Below, piece after piece: positions 1 through 8,422 of a stretch of 64,000 nucleotides of DNA. A model generated the notes under the pieces. It worked only from the letters and a program-made list of their open reading frames with translations. It did not search any database and had not been told where the DNA came from. A program made the translations under genes and the position numbers. Origin of the DNA: Christiangramia lutea (lineage in GTDB: Bacteria; Bacteroidota; Bacteroidia; Flavobacteriales; Flavobacteriaceae). Each line of letters starts with the position of its first letter. Within the stretch, counting starts at the first letter, position 1. Where the stretch lies: positions 1,240,001 to 1,304,000 of the forward strand of contig NZ_JAKVTV010000001.1 of NCBI RefSeq assembly GCF_022489035.1, in the 5' to 3' direction.

Positions 1-545
1 TATGGGCTTTAGGAGGAGAATATGATTATAAAAATTCAGATTATACTTCAACCCAGGATTTTAATACCAGGGCATCAGAAATGATCGGGAAGACCCTAAA
101 TCCTAAACTCACTTTTCCTGAGGAAGATAAGATCAAGATCAATAACGTAACTGAAGTCCAGGTTTGGGAGCGAATTTCAGAAGAAAAGAATGCGCTTAAC
201 GGAAATTGGGTGATCACCGGCAGAAAACGAGGTGGGGAACTTAAAACCATGAAGCCGGGCGATCGCAGGACCATCAAGATCATTGGTGGAGATAGATTTC
301 AGTGGGTGGCCTTCAATTCGGCAACCAGAGAATTCTATGGCACCGGTGGCGGCACTTATTCAGCTGAAAACGGAAAATATATAGAAAATATAGAATTTTT
401 TTCCAGGGATGATAGTAGAGTAGGAGCTAGCCTTGGTTTTGAATTCGAGGTTAAAGACGGTGAATGGCATCATTCAGGAAAAAGTTCCAAGGGAGAGCCC
501 ATTTACGAGATCTGGTCACCCTATGAGGAAGCATATTCCAAATAG
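1..545 (+). CDS. Secreted/lipocalin-like flavobacterial protein, 5' end cut off by window edge
   Basis: The frame is open from base 3 to the stop at 543-545 with no in-frame stop, so the gene starts outside the window; the ATG at 81 is only the first internal Met. The visible part is about 180 residues. It contains a conserved-looking block around Gly-Asn-Trp-Val-Ile-Thr-Gly, an R-R-T-I-K-I-I strand, an F-Q-W-V-A-F strand, GTGGGTY and ENIEFFSRD. This is a beta-rich pattern of the kind seen in a widespread Bacteroidota family annotated only as membrane or secreted protein. No catalytic motif is visible. The signal peptide, if any, would be in the missing part. It converges on the SDR gene at 602-1405 and no terminator is visible between them. 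Function unknown. Confidence 0.8.
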   Translation, partial: WALGGEYDYKNSDYTSTQDFNTRASEMIGKTLNPKLTFPEEDKIKINNVTEVQVWERISEEKNALNGNWVITGRKRGGELKTMKPGDRRTIKIIGGDRFQWVAFNSATREFYGTGGGTYSAENGKYIENIEFFSRDDSRVGASLGFEFEVKDGEWHHSGKSSKGEPIYEIWSPYEEAYSK

Positions 546-601
546 ATTCTTATAAGGAGTCGATCTTTAATGAAAAAAAGCAATTTCAGCATCTCCTTAA
601 A

Positions 602-1405
602 TTAGATAGGATTGGAAAATTGGAATTTCAACTCATTCCTTATTTTCTCTGAACTTATTTTTTTGCCTTTGCTAGGGTGTGAATTTTCGAATTCTGGAAG
701 TTCAAGATTCCTGTCCTTCGCTATTTTTGTATAATATTCCTCCTTGGTTGGATGCTCTGGATATACTACATTCCATATCGAATTATCATTTTCCTTTTCA
801 ATAAGTTTAAAAACAGCTTTAATACAATCTTCCTGGTGAACCAGGTTTACAGGCGCAGCAGGATTCTTGATCCCGCTCTTTCCAGACAAGAATTTTACCG
901 GATGCCTTTCAGGTCCAATGAGTCCGCCAAATCTTAAGATCGAAGCCTTGAACTTTTCATTGTTCAGAAGAAGCAACTCCACTTTTCTTAGCTGGGTTGA
1001 AATATCATTTTCATTATCGGTTTTAGAATCCTCGGTATAAACAGGGATGCTATCAGAATCTTTATATACTGAAGTTGAGCTCGTGAAAATGACCTTTTGA
1101 ACATAAGATTTTTCAATATATGGAATAAGCTTCTTGATCTTTTTCACAAAGTTCACTTCCGGGTTTTTACGCAGTCCCGGCGGGATGTCAATTACAAGAA
1201 CATTGATCCCTGAAAGAAATGAGCGAATATCACCCTGAATGCCTTTTTCAAATAGTTTTATAGAATACGGAACAACTCCAGCTGCCCTTACTTCCTGCAT
1301 TTTTTCCATTCTGGTCACCGAGCCTCTAACTTCATGGTTATCTTTCCTCAACCTTTTTCCCAGCTCCATGCCAAGCCAACCACATCCTAATATCGCTATT
1401 TTCAT
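602..1405 (-). CDS. YeeZ-like NAD(P)-binding SDR-family protein
   Basis: A 267-residue Rossmann-fold protein. The N-terminus MKIAILGCGWLG carries the GxGxxG dinucleotide-binding loop, followed by a basic stretch (RGSVTR) of the kind that often selects NADP. A central FTSSTSVY strand matches the SDR active-site Ser region, and a later PVNLVHQEDC segment matches the extended-SDR/YeeZ type. The substrate cannot be read from sequence. Its start is directly adjacent to the stop of the M28 peptidase gene upstream (1405/1406), so the two are almost certainly co-transcribed leftward. There is no signal peptide, so the protein is cytoplasmic. The family is clear; the reaction is not. Confidence 0.8.
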   Translation of the reverse strand: MKIAILGCGWLGMELGKRLRKDNHEVRGSVTRMEKMQEVRAAGVVPYSIKLFEKGIQGDIRSFLSGINVLVIDIPPGLRKNPEVNFVKKIKKLIPYIEKSYVQKVIFTSSTSVYKDSDSIPVYTEDSKTDNENDISTQLRKVELLLLNNEKFKASILRFGGLIGPERHPVKFLSGKSGIKNPAAPVNLVHQEDCIKAVFKLIEKENDNSIWNVVYPEHPTKEEYYTKIAKDRNLELPEFENSHPSKGKKISSEKIRNELKFQFSNPI

Positions 1406-3727
1406 CTATTCAGTTATTCTTATCGTTTTCTTTAAAATCGTTGCGTCATTTAAAACAAAAGGCCTGGGGATCATTCCCTCCGGTCGCTCTTTTACGTTTA
1501 ATTCATCATGGCCTATAAGGTCGTAAGAAGACTCGTAAAGAACAAATTCTGGCTTATCTCCTTTTTCGATGCTGAATTCGATTCTTAAAGTATCCTGGTT
1601 TGACGCATAATAAGTTAATAATCTTTCTTTCCATCGGCGTTTGAACATGTGAAAGGCATTTTCACCAAGATAAATTTCGTCAGCTTCAAGCCCGTTTACC
1701 CTGAAATTCTTAAAATCTACATCCTTAAGTTCGAAAAGTTCCATTTTATTGATCTTCCTTTTCGGGGCGATCTTCAGCGAATAATTTTCGAAATTCAGGC
1801 TATCTTTCCCTGTTTTCTGGATGATAACCGCTGGTTCAGGAATTTCTATTTCAGGCGCTTCTGCTGAAAAAGTAAAACCACTTCCATATTTACTGCTGAA
1901 ATTCAGTTCTGTGTGAGAGCTAATTTCCGGCTCCTCACCGAAATATTCTGAAGTCCATTCATCTGGCATTCGATCATAAGAGAACCAGGAGGAGGTTTGC
2001 CTATCCAGGTCCTGAAGATATACAAGGCTATTGGGTTTTGGCCTTTCCGGGCTGAAATCTGAATAATAATGGGCTACAAAGATGAGAACATTAAAAGTAA
2101 GGAAACAAATTACTGCAAAAGATTTCAGTCTTCTGAAATAACCGAACAATGGCAGGAAAAGAAAGAATAAAAGGCTGGTAAGTATTGCGGTGACAAATAA
2201 CATTTTTAATCCTAAAGCGACCGGCAGGCTCCAGATAAAAGGCAATAAAATGAAAATTGCCGGGCAGGAAAGAAGAACCATGAGTATCCGGTTTGGTTTT
2301 TCCTGCCTAACCATGACAAATAGCTGTAGAAGCCCAAAATATACCGGAATTATAAAATAGGAGGCACCTTTTAGGTATACAGATAGCAGTCCGCATATGA
2401 ACAACCATAAGACTAAAGGAGCCACAAATACAGATGCTGTTCTTAAACTTCTCCTGAGTAGATGATAGGTCATAAAACAAACCGAAAGGGCAAGGAAGAT
2501 TGAAATGGTAATATACCAGTAGCCGTTATAGGTAAAGCCGTGCTCCATTTCTGAATATTCCGGATAAATGAAAATACAGAATTTCCAGAATGCCCAGGCC
2601 AGTAGACCAGATATTACCATGCTTAGTACCATAGGAATAAAACCTTTGAATATGGTGGTAACATCCAGGGTTTTCTTTTTTAACCCGTAAATGATGAGTA
2701 CAATAAAAATGATGATGGCCAGGATAAGCATAGGGGAGATCCATGCAAATGGATATTTTACAAACTCACCAAAGGGAAGGTTAAAATAGATGAGGTCCCG
2801 ATCGCTTGAAAGATCTGAAATATCCTCATTACTGAAATAATTAAGTAGTGGCATTAGATAACTTCCCTGATGCGCCAGGGTTTCCATATCCAGGTTTTCA
2901 GGAAGATCGTTTGCTGTATGGTAGTCAAAATGATCGTCTATAAAGGCAAAATTATAGCCATTAACATCTGCTTGCTCTCTTAATACTGTAAGATCGGTAT
3001 CGTTGGGTAACATTTTGTAAATACTGTAGGCAAGTGAATTTGAGACCGGATATTTTACTCCTGCTTCCCCAAAGGCTTCGATAAGTTTCGCGTTCTTGCC
3101 GTTGGTCTCGAGTAGCATAAAGGGATTTCCACCACTGCCCCGTGCCTCAAAGTTCAGGGCAAGTTTCACATCCTGGGCCCAGGGATGATCTTTTACAAAA
3201 AGTTCTGCTCCATTAAGTCCCAACTCCTCTGCATCTGTGAACAGCAGGATGATATCATTCTTAATTTCTGATTCCTTTTCCAGGAAAGTGCGTATTCCTT
3301 CAAGTATGGTGGCAACCCCGCTACCTGCATCACTTGCACCAAATGATGAATGCATGGCAGAATCATAATGAGTCATGAGCACCAGGGCCTGGCCATTTCC
3401 AGAACCTTCGATCCTGGCCAGGATATTTTGAGGATTTACTAAAACTCCATTTTTATTGAGGGCATAACCTTCCTGGGTTTGAACCTCAAGATCCATTTCC
3501 TGAAGCTTATCCACAATATAATTTCTCACCTTACTATGTGCCAGGCTTCCCACATAGTGTGGTTCCTGAGCAATAGCTTTCACATGTTCGAAAGCTCTGG
3601 AAGTAGAGAATTCGGTCGAAGATTTATCCTTATCGGGGCTGAATTCTGGCTGGTCAAAATTGAAATTAAACCAAACCGCAATAAAGATAAGGAGGAAGGC
3701 AATTAAGCCGGTTAGTCGGTTATTCAT
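1406..3727 (-). CDS. Membrane-anchored M28-family zinc aminopeptidase
   Basis: A 773-residue protein. Residues 5-22 form an N-terminal membrane anchor. Residues 90-290 form an M28 peptidase domain with the co-catalytic zinc ligands in order: His120 (MTHYD), Asp133 (SDAGSG), Glu168 next to the catalytic Glu167 (TDAEELG), Glu194 (NFEARG) and His270 (DYHTAND). The C-terminal half holds about eight hydrophobic segments and then a roughly 190-residue beta-rich soluble tail. This layout, an M28 head followed by a polytopic membrane region, resembles the eukaryotic Fxna/Pff1-type ER and vacuolar membrane proteases as well as bacterial homologues. The catalytic head probably faces the periplasm and trims peptides. 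It is first in a two-gene unit with the SDR gene. Confidence 0.9.
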   Translation of the reverse strand: MNNRLTGLIAFLLIFIAVWFNFNFDQPEFSPDKDKSSTEFSTSRAFEHVKAIAQEPHYVGSLAHSKVRNYIVDKLQEMDLEVQTQEGYALNKNGVLVNPQNILARIEGSGNGQALVLMTHYDSAMHSSFGASDAGSGVATILEGIRTFLEKESEIKNDIILLFTDAEELGLNGAELFVKDHPWAQDVKLALNFEARGSGGNPFMLLETNGKNAKLIEAFGEAGVKYPVSNSLAYSIYKMLPNDTDLTVLREQADVNGYNFAFIDDHFDYHTANDLPENLDMETLAHQGSYLMPLLNYFSNEDISDLSSDRDLIYFNLPFGEFVKYPFAWISPMLILAIIIFIVLIIYGLKKKTLDVTTIFKGFIPMVLSMVISGLLAWAFWKFCIFIYPEYSEMEHGFTYNGYWYITISIFLALSVCFMTYHLLRRSLRTASVFVAPLVLWLFICGLLSVYLKGASYFIIPVYFGLLQLFVMVRQEKPNRILMVLLSCPAIFILLPFIWSLPVALGLKMLFVTAILTSLLFFLFLPLFGYFRRLKSFAVICFLTFNVLIFVAHYYSDFSPERPKPNSLVYLQDLDRQTSSWFSYDRMPDEWTSEYFGEEPEISSHTELNFSSKYGSGFTFSAEAPEIEIPEPAVIIQKTGKDSLNFENYSLKIAPKRKINKMELFELKDVDFKNFRVNGLEADEIYLGENAFHMFKRRWKERLLTYYASNQDTLRIEFSIEKGDKPEFVLYESSYDLIGHDELNVKERPEGMIPRPFVLNDATILKKTIRITE

Positions 3728-3849
3728 GATTCGGATTCAAAAGTCTTAAAGTTAAATAAGTTTTTGATTTATAAGCAATGAAATTATAGAAGCAACTTAT
3801 AAACTAAAAATTCTTATATTTAAGTAATTAAGAATCAAAAACTTATCAT

Positions 3850-4317
3850 ATGGGTATCAAAAGTTTTATGGGTAAGCGGGCAGCACCCGAAAAACCTGCA
3901 GAAAGACCAATTTCAGTAAAAGATTATATGGCGACCAACCTGGTGACCTTCAGGGAAAATGAGAATATCATGGATGTTATGGAAAAGCTTATCAAACATG
4001 GGATTTCCGGGGGTTGTATCGTAAATGAAAGAAATGAACTCCTGGGAATGATCTCTGAAGGAGACTGTATGAAACAGATCTCTGAGAGTCGTTATTATAA
4101 CATGCCCATGAGCGATCTTACTGTTGGAAAAAGAATGAATAAAAATGTGGTAACCATTGATGGAAACATGAATGTTCTGGAGGCTGCCAATAAATTTACC
4201 GAGCTTAAATTCAGAAGATTCCCTATTGTTGAAGATGGAAAGCTTATTGGGCAAATAAGTCAGCGAGATGTATTAAATGCTGCCATTAAATTAAAGGCCT
4301 ATACCTGGGGTCGTTAA
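3850..4317 (+). CDS. Two-CBS-domain protein
   Basis: A 155-residue cytoplasmic protein made of a short N-terminal extension and a pair of CBS motifs (about residues 20-85 and 90-150). Each ends in the typical I-G-x-I/V-S-x-x-D pattern (LGMISEGDCM, IGQISQRDVL). CBS pairs bind adenine nucleotides and usually act as energy or ligand sensors. As no effector domain is fused, its partner is unknown. It is transcribed divergently from the M28 gene. Its last four bases overlap the end of the convergent DUF4174 gene (4314). Confidence 0.88.
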   Translation: MGIKSFMGKRAAPEKPAERPISVKDYMATNLVTFRENENIMDVMEKLIKHGISGGCIVNERNELLGMISEGDCMKQISESRYYNMPMSDLTVGKRMNKNVVTIDGNMNVLEAANKFTELKFRRFPIVEDGKLIGQISQRDVLNAAIKLKAYTWGR

Positions 4318-4748
4318 TTTCCATTTCGAATTTCAGCCTGCCGCATAGGCATGGAGTCTATGAGGCTGAAAAGTTTTTTGGTCTTAAGAAGTTCAGGTTG
4401 TCTTAGTTTAACTGTTCCATCCAGCCCTATGAGGATGATCTCAAAACCAGCCTCGCTGATTTCCATTTTTTCATAAAGATTCGAATTCTTCCAGGTTGAT
4501 TTTTCTGGAAAAATTACCTGATATTTTCCCGGGACAGAATGTATCACCTTTAGTTTCCGATCTTCTAATTCATTTTTCTTTTTGTCGAATATCTGCACCT
4601 GCTTCTGGAGCTCTGAAGAATTTTCAGACTCTGTAAAGATCACCAGAAGTCTGTTTTGCCATTTATATTCAGATAAGGACTGGGAAAGCATAGCGATAGG
4701 CGATATTAAGAGGAATGCAAAGATGATGAATGGTTTCATGATCCTCAA
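4314..4748 (-). CDS. DUF4174-type secreted protein
   Basis: A 144-residue protein with a cleavable-looking signal peptide (MRIMKPFIIFAFLLISPIAM...LSQS). The mature part starts with a Tyr-Lys-Trp-Gln-Asn-Arg-Leu-Leu-Val-Ile-Phe strand, then a helix rich in Glu/Lys and a short C-terminal IGLDGTVKLRQPE segment. This matches the thioredoxin-fold-like DUF4174 family but lacks a CxxC redox pair, so a redox role is not supported. The likely location is the periplasm. The initiation codon could also be the Met at residue 4. Confidence 0.7.
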   Translation of the reverse strand: MRIMKPFIIFAFLLISPIAMLSQSLSEYKWQNRLLVIFTESENSSELQKQVQIFDKKKNELEDRKLKVIHSVPGKYQVIFPEKSTWKNSNLYEKMEISEAGFEIILIGLDGTVKLRQPELLKTKKLFSLIDSMPMRQAEIRNGN

Positions 4749-4786
4749 ATTAAGAATAATAGTCGCTAATTCTTCTCAAGGAACTA

Positions 4787-4861
4787 CTAATTTCTTGTTG
4801 CCAAAGCACAAAAATCATTTTCCAGCTTAAGGTATACCTGGTCATCAACAAAGAAATGTCG
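4787..4861 (-). pseudogene. Relic of the 3' end of a zinc-ribbon gene (paralogue of 14384-14731)
   Basis: On the minus strand the last 24 codons before a TAG at 4787-4789 read as FFVDDQVYLKLENDF followed by CALATRN. This matches the C-terminus of the intact zinc-ribbon protein at 14384-14731 (FFVYDQGYLKLENDF, then YALVRRN) at 17 of 24 positions. The DNA identity is about 80% over roughly 69 bp. Upstream of this the similarity fades and an in-frame stop appears within about 20 codons, with no Cys motif or start codon. It is therefore a remnant. It has the same orientation as the intact copy and lies just beyond the far end of the cyanophycinase operon. Confidence 0.75.
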
Positions 4862-4960
4862 TTTCAACAGAATGGTGCCAATTTGCAGTCTCTAATTTCT
4901 TATAGATTTCACGATAAAACCTTGCCTGGTTATAAAAAAGGCTAATTCAAAAAAATAAAC

Positions 4961-6063
4961 TTACTGTTCATATAAGGTTCCTCCCTCTACATACCAAGTT
5001 TCCCAAACCCCACCATTACCAGTTTTCCAGTCGGTTAAATCAAAAGTATTTTCACCATCAGCAGTACCCTTTACTGCATATACTTTTAAGGCTTTTCCCT
5101 CTTTATTCCATTCTAGAGGTGTGTTTTCCTCGCAAGCTTCTGGAGTATTATTTTCTACTTCTGGATTCGGCTGAATGAAATAAGCATTATCATCATGTTC
5201 TGGTGCTCCTCCATATATATTGGCAAGTCCATTTTCATCGATACAAACGGCTGTGTATTCATCGCAGGCAATTCCTTTTCCTACAACCTCCGTTTCTTCA
5301 TTTATACGCGCCAGAAAAGTAACGTGTCTTCCTTTCCTGTCAGGATTGTCATAATGCGTGTCTGTAATTACATCAGCCAATATATCATAATTACATCAGC
5401 CAATATATCATTTTCAATAAATTTTGAATTTCCTATGGTTACGTCTCTGTTATATGGGTTTTGCAAGGCCTCGTCAGATCTCACCGAGCCATTTTCAGCG
5501 GAATAATAAAAGCCTCCCATAATGGCCATTCCTGCACTTGTACCTCCAATAACGATATTTCTTTCTTTTATACCTTTATTTATAAGCTCTGCTACTTTGG
5601 TATCTCTCCAAAAAGAAACGTAATCCCATTGATCGCCACCGGCAAACCAGATGGCTTCAGCATTTTTTATTTTTTCATGTAAATCAGGGTCAGAACTTGC
5701 GTTTGCATTCTTACAAACGATGGTCTCTACAGAATTTAATTCTACGCCTAATCTGGAATACATATAATTATTATAGCCGTCGCTTCCAGAGGTTCTTAAT
5801 ACTAAAACATCTCCACCTTTAGCGCGTTCTAAGAACCATTTCATCGCTTCATCACTTTCTGTTGCTCCACCCATCAAGCAAATACCTCCAATAGGATCTG
5901 TTTCTTTATCGGTTTCACTTCCGGTTTTATATGAAGTATAATCTTTTGAAATGGGAGGTTCTGGTTTAATATCCGGATCGGTGGGAATTTCATCGTTTTC
6001 TCCGGAAGAACAGGAGATTAAGAAAGTACTCATCAGCAAAATCATTAATCTTAAACTATCCAT
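4961..6063 (-). pseudogene. Cyanophycinase-like (peptidase S51) lipoprotein, frameshifted by a 23-bp tandem duplication
   Basis: Two reading frames together make one family protein. The upstream part (5368-6063) starts at MDSLRLMILLMSTFLISC, a lipoprotein signal peptide with lipobox LISC. It then has the class-I amidotransferase-like fold of S51 peptidases, with WFAGGDQWDY and the nucleophile elbow GGTSAGMA, and stops early after FIENDILADV. The second frame (4961-5380) continues with ADVITDTHYDNPDRKGRH and CDEYTAVCID, the positions of the family DQHF...R and D-E-x-T-A motifs. Removing one copy of the 23-bp repeat at 5365-5410 joins them into about 360 residues. An N-terminal extension to 6177 is rejected because it overlaps yfcC and precedes the signal peptide. 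It is the last gene of the operon, 23 bp after yfcC. It may be a true mutation or a sequencing/assembly artefact. Confidence 0.85.
5365..5410. repeat. Perfect 23-bp tandem duplication inside the second cyanophycinase
   Basis: Bases 5365-5387 and 5388-5410 are identical, and the identity extends one base further (5388 = 5411). Because 23 is not a multiple of three, the duplication shifts the frame. A single copy would restore a continuous reading frame through ILADVITDTHYD. Confidence 0.97.
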
Positions 6064-6086
6064 CTTAAATTGTTTTATTTTTTTGA

Positions 6087-7475
6087 TTACCATGTGAATA
6101 ACAATAATGGGGGCAACATTAAGAGCATTGCCGAAATTACAAGCAGGATAAAAATGGGTAATGCCCATTTGAGCCATTTATCATATGGAATATTTGCAAT
6201 GGACAGTACTCCCATGGTTACCCCGCTCGTTGGAACGATCATATTGGTAAGTCCGTCTCCCATTTGAAAAGCCAGCACAGCAATTTCCCTGCTTATCCCA
6301 AGCACATCGCTTAAAGGAGCCATGATAGGCATGGTTAGCGCAGCCTGTCCGGAACCTGAAGGAATAAAGAAATTAAGGCAACACTGAAAAAGAAACATCA
6401 GCTCTGCGGAAATATATTTAGGGGTATCTCCAGCGACTTCGGCAACCGAATTCAAAATGGTGTCAATAATAAGTCCCTCTTCGGCAATGATCAACAAGCC
6501 TTTGGCTAATCCTATTACCAGAGCTGCTTTCATCATTCCCTGTGCTCCTTCTACAAATGCAGCAATAGCTTTGGTAGCAGACATCCTGTAAATAATAGCA
6601 GAAAGAAGTCCAAGACCAATAAAAAGTGCGGCAATCTCATTGATGTACCATCCGAATTCGTTCACACCATAGATCAACAGGATCAATGCAAATAAAAGAG
6701 CATAAAGTATGGTCTTTCTAGGCAAATTCAGTTCAGGCATATCAGCCTTATCAAGTTTTTCTGCAGCTTTAATATTTAAGCCAGACAAAATACTTTTGTT
6801 TGGGTCTTTCCCAATTCTTAAGGCATATCGATATAAGGCAATTCCGGCAATAGTGGTTAGAATGAACCAGACTACTAACCTGTATTCTATGCCTCCAAAT
6901 ACAGGTACCTGGGCTATACTTTGCGCAATACCAATAGTAAATGGGTTGGTAATTGCACCGGCAAAACCTACTCCAGTACCAATAACCGGTATCGCTGCCC
7001 CTATCATGGAGTCATACCCGAGTGCCTGGGCCAGCGGAATTGTGATCAAAACAAATACCAAAATCTCCTCGCTCATTCCAAAAGTAGCTCCTGCCAGGGA
7101 AAACAATGCCGTTAAAACGGGAACGATTAGGTGTTTATATTTCGGATTTTTTTCAGCGAACTTTATGATACTGAATAGCCCGGCATTAATAGCCCCGGTT
7201 GCATTTAGTACTGAAAAAGCTCCGCCAACCAGAAATACAAAACCAATTACAAATGCAGCGGAAATGAAGCCCTTAATGGGGGCGGTTAAAAATGCACCTA
7301 TTCCCTGAGGATTTTGTTCGACTCTTTCATAAGATCCAGGGATGATCATTTCGGTTCCATCAATCGATTCCCGATCGAACTGTCCTGCCGGAATTATCCA
7401 GGTTAGTGCAATGAATATCACCGAAATGCCCAGAATAATGGCAATAGTATCGGGAAATTTTCTTGGCAGCCTCAT
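6087..7475 (-). CDS. YfcC-family (C4-dicarboxylate/basic amino acid antiporter-like) membrane transporter
   Basis: A 462-residue polytopic protein with about 11-12 hydrophobic segments and no cleavable signal. It shows the hallmarks of the YfcC/DcuC-like ion-transporter group: the N-terminal PDTIAIILGISVIF helix, a Gly-rich re-entrant-like loop GTGVGFAGAITNPFTIGIAQ near residue 165, and the second-half counterpart FFIPSGSGQAALTMP near residue 370, followed by QMGDGLTNMIVPTSG. Members move dicarboxylates or basic amino acids across the inner membrane; the substrate is not readable here. It sits between the two cyanophycinase genes (21 and 23 bp gaps). The simplest role is uptake of beta-Asp dipeptides, Arg or Asp released in the periplasm, or exchange of Arg with ornithine. 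Confidence 0.85.
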   Translation of the reverse strand: MRLPRKFPDTIAIILGISVIFIALTWIIPAGQFDRESIDGTEMIIPGSYERVEQNPQGIGAFLTAPIKGFISAAFVIGFVFLVGGAFSVLNATGAINAGLFSIIKFAEKNPKYKHLIVPVLTALFSLAGATFGMSEEILVFVLITIPLAQALGYDSMIGAAIPVIGTGVGFAGAITNPFTIGIAQSIAQVPVFGGIEYRLVVWFILTTIAGIALYRYALRIGKDPNKSILSGLNIKAAEKLDKADMPELNLPRKTILYALLFALILLIYGVNEFGWYINEIAALFIGLGLLSAIIYRMSATKAIAAFVEGAQGMMKAALVIGLAKGLLIIAEEGLIIDTILNSVAEVAGDTPKYISAELMFLFQCCLNFFIPSGSGQAALTMPIMAPLSDVLGISREIAVLAFQMGDGLTNMIVPTSGVTMGVLSIANIPYDKWLKWALPIFILLVISAMLLMLPPLLLFTW

Positions 7476-7496
7476 TGATTATTTTCCTTTAAAAAA

Positions 7497-8390
7497 TTAT
7501 AGGGCAAACTTTTCTCCAGGTAAGATGACACTTAGCTGAAGATCTCTGCCTCCAATTAAGCCATCTTTTGAAATTTTGCTTTTATTGATGTTTTTAAGCA
7601 CAATAACTTGTGCGGCACCCAGCACTTTAGCGCTATCATTTTGAACCAGGATCGCGGTAGATTCATCAATACCAATACAAATTTCATCCGGATTCTCAAT
7701 GGCAGTGCTTATTAAACGGTTCATCCTCATACGCTGAATAAAATGCTGATCTATGATAGCATTATCAATTAAACCAAGTCCTTCTTTCAATTCGATATTT
7801 TCAGCCTCGATGGTTTTGAAATCTCCAGTATATTCAGGATGTTTGAATTCATCCCCCGTGATCATTTTTTTGCTCATAACCGCTGCTCCTGCACTAGTCC
7901 CGGCAATTGTGGCACCATTTTGATAAGCTCTTTTTATAGCATCGGAAATTGGAGAATTCAAGACGATATCCATAAAGCGATTCTGGTCTCCACCTGAAAT
8001 ATATATGAGGCCGGCATTTGCCAGTGAATCCAGTTGTTCCACATTCTGCCTGTTTTTTTGAAAATTAAATCCTTTGATCTTTTCAGATTCAATTCCCAGT
8101 TCGGTAAACTGCTTTGATGCATAAAATACAGCTGAATCTGGTTCCACGCTAGCCATGGGAAGTATTACCGCGTAAGTATCATTTTTAAGGTTACTTACTT
8201 CGATCAACTCCTGAACAAGTTCTGGCGGGCGCTTACCTCCACCTATTATAAATAACTTTCCTTTAGGTAGATTAGAAACTTTTGCCATTTGCTGTTCATC
8301 TTCGAGTATTTTTTCAGACTTATCTCCAGAATTACAGGAGATCCAGCACAAAGCCAACAAGAAAAGCCCCGTAATTTTAACTAATTTCAT
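7497..8390 (-). CDS. Lipoprotein cyanophycinase (peptidase S51)
   Basis: A 297-residue protein. Residues 1-18 are a lipoprotein signal peptide with Cys19 as the acylation site (CWISC). The rest has the peptidase S51 layout: KGKLFIIGGG at 43-52, YISGGDQNRF near 130, the nucleophile elbow AGTSAGAA with Ser166, then IDQHFIQRMRMNRL and GIDESTAILV. These match the DQHF-x-x-R-x-R-x-x-RL and D-E-x-T-A motifs characteristic of true cyanophycinases. Known members use the Ser to cut cyanophycin into beta-Asp-Arg dipeptides. Lipidation places this enzyme in the periplasm or on the cell surface. It lies 32 bp downstream of the isoaspartyl peptidase gene and 21 bp upstream of yfcC. Family assignment is firm; the actual polymer is inferred. 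Confidence 0.9.
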   Translation of the reverse strand: MKLVKITGLFLLALCWISCNSGDKSEKILEDEQQMAKVSNLPKGKLFIIGGGKRPPELVQELIEVSNLKNDTYAVILPMASVEPDSAVFYASKQFTELGIESEKIKGFNFQKNRQNVEQLDSLANAGLIYISGGDQNRFMDIVLNSPISDAIKRAYQNGATIAGTSAGAAVMSKKMITGDEFKHPEYTGDFKTIEAENIELKEGLGLIDNAIIDQHFIQRMRMNRLISTAIENPDEICIGIDESTAILVQNDSAKVLGAAQVIVLKNINKSKISKDGLIGGRDLQLSVILPGEKFAL

Positions 8391-8422
8391 ATTCTTAATT
8401 TTCAGGGGAAGGAAGAGGAAAA

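Noticed and set aside
4314-4748. Thioredoxin-like redox protein
   Set aside because: The fold may be related, but the CxxC pair is missing.
4961-5380. A separate 139-residue gene at the end of the cyanophycinase operon
   Set aside because: Its start lies inside the 23-bp duplication and its sequence is the C-terminal half of the S51 protein, so it is part of the broken gene.
6064-6177. N-terminal extension of the second cyanophycinase to an upstream Met
   Set aside because: It would overlap the yfcC gene and place about 38 residues before a perfect lipoprotein signal peptide.
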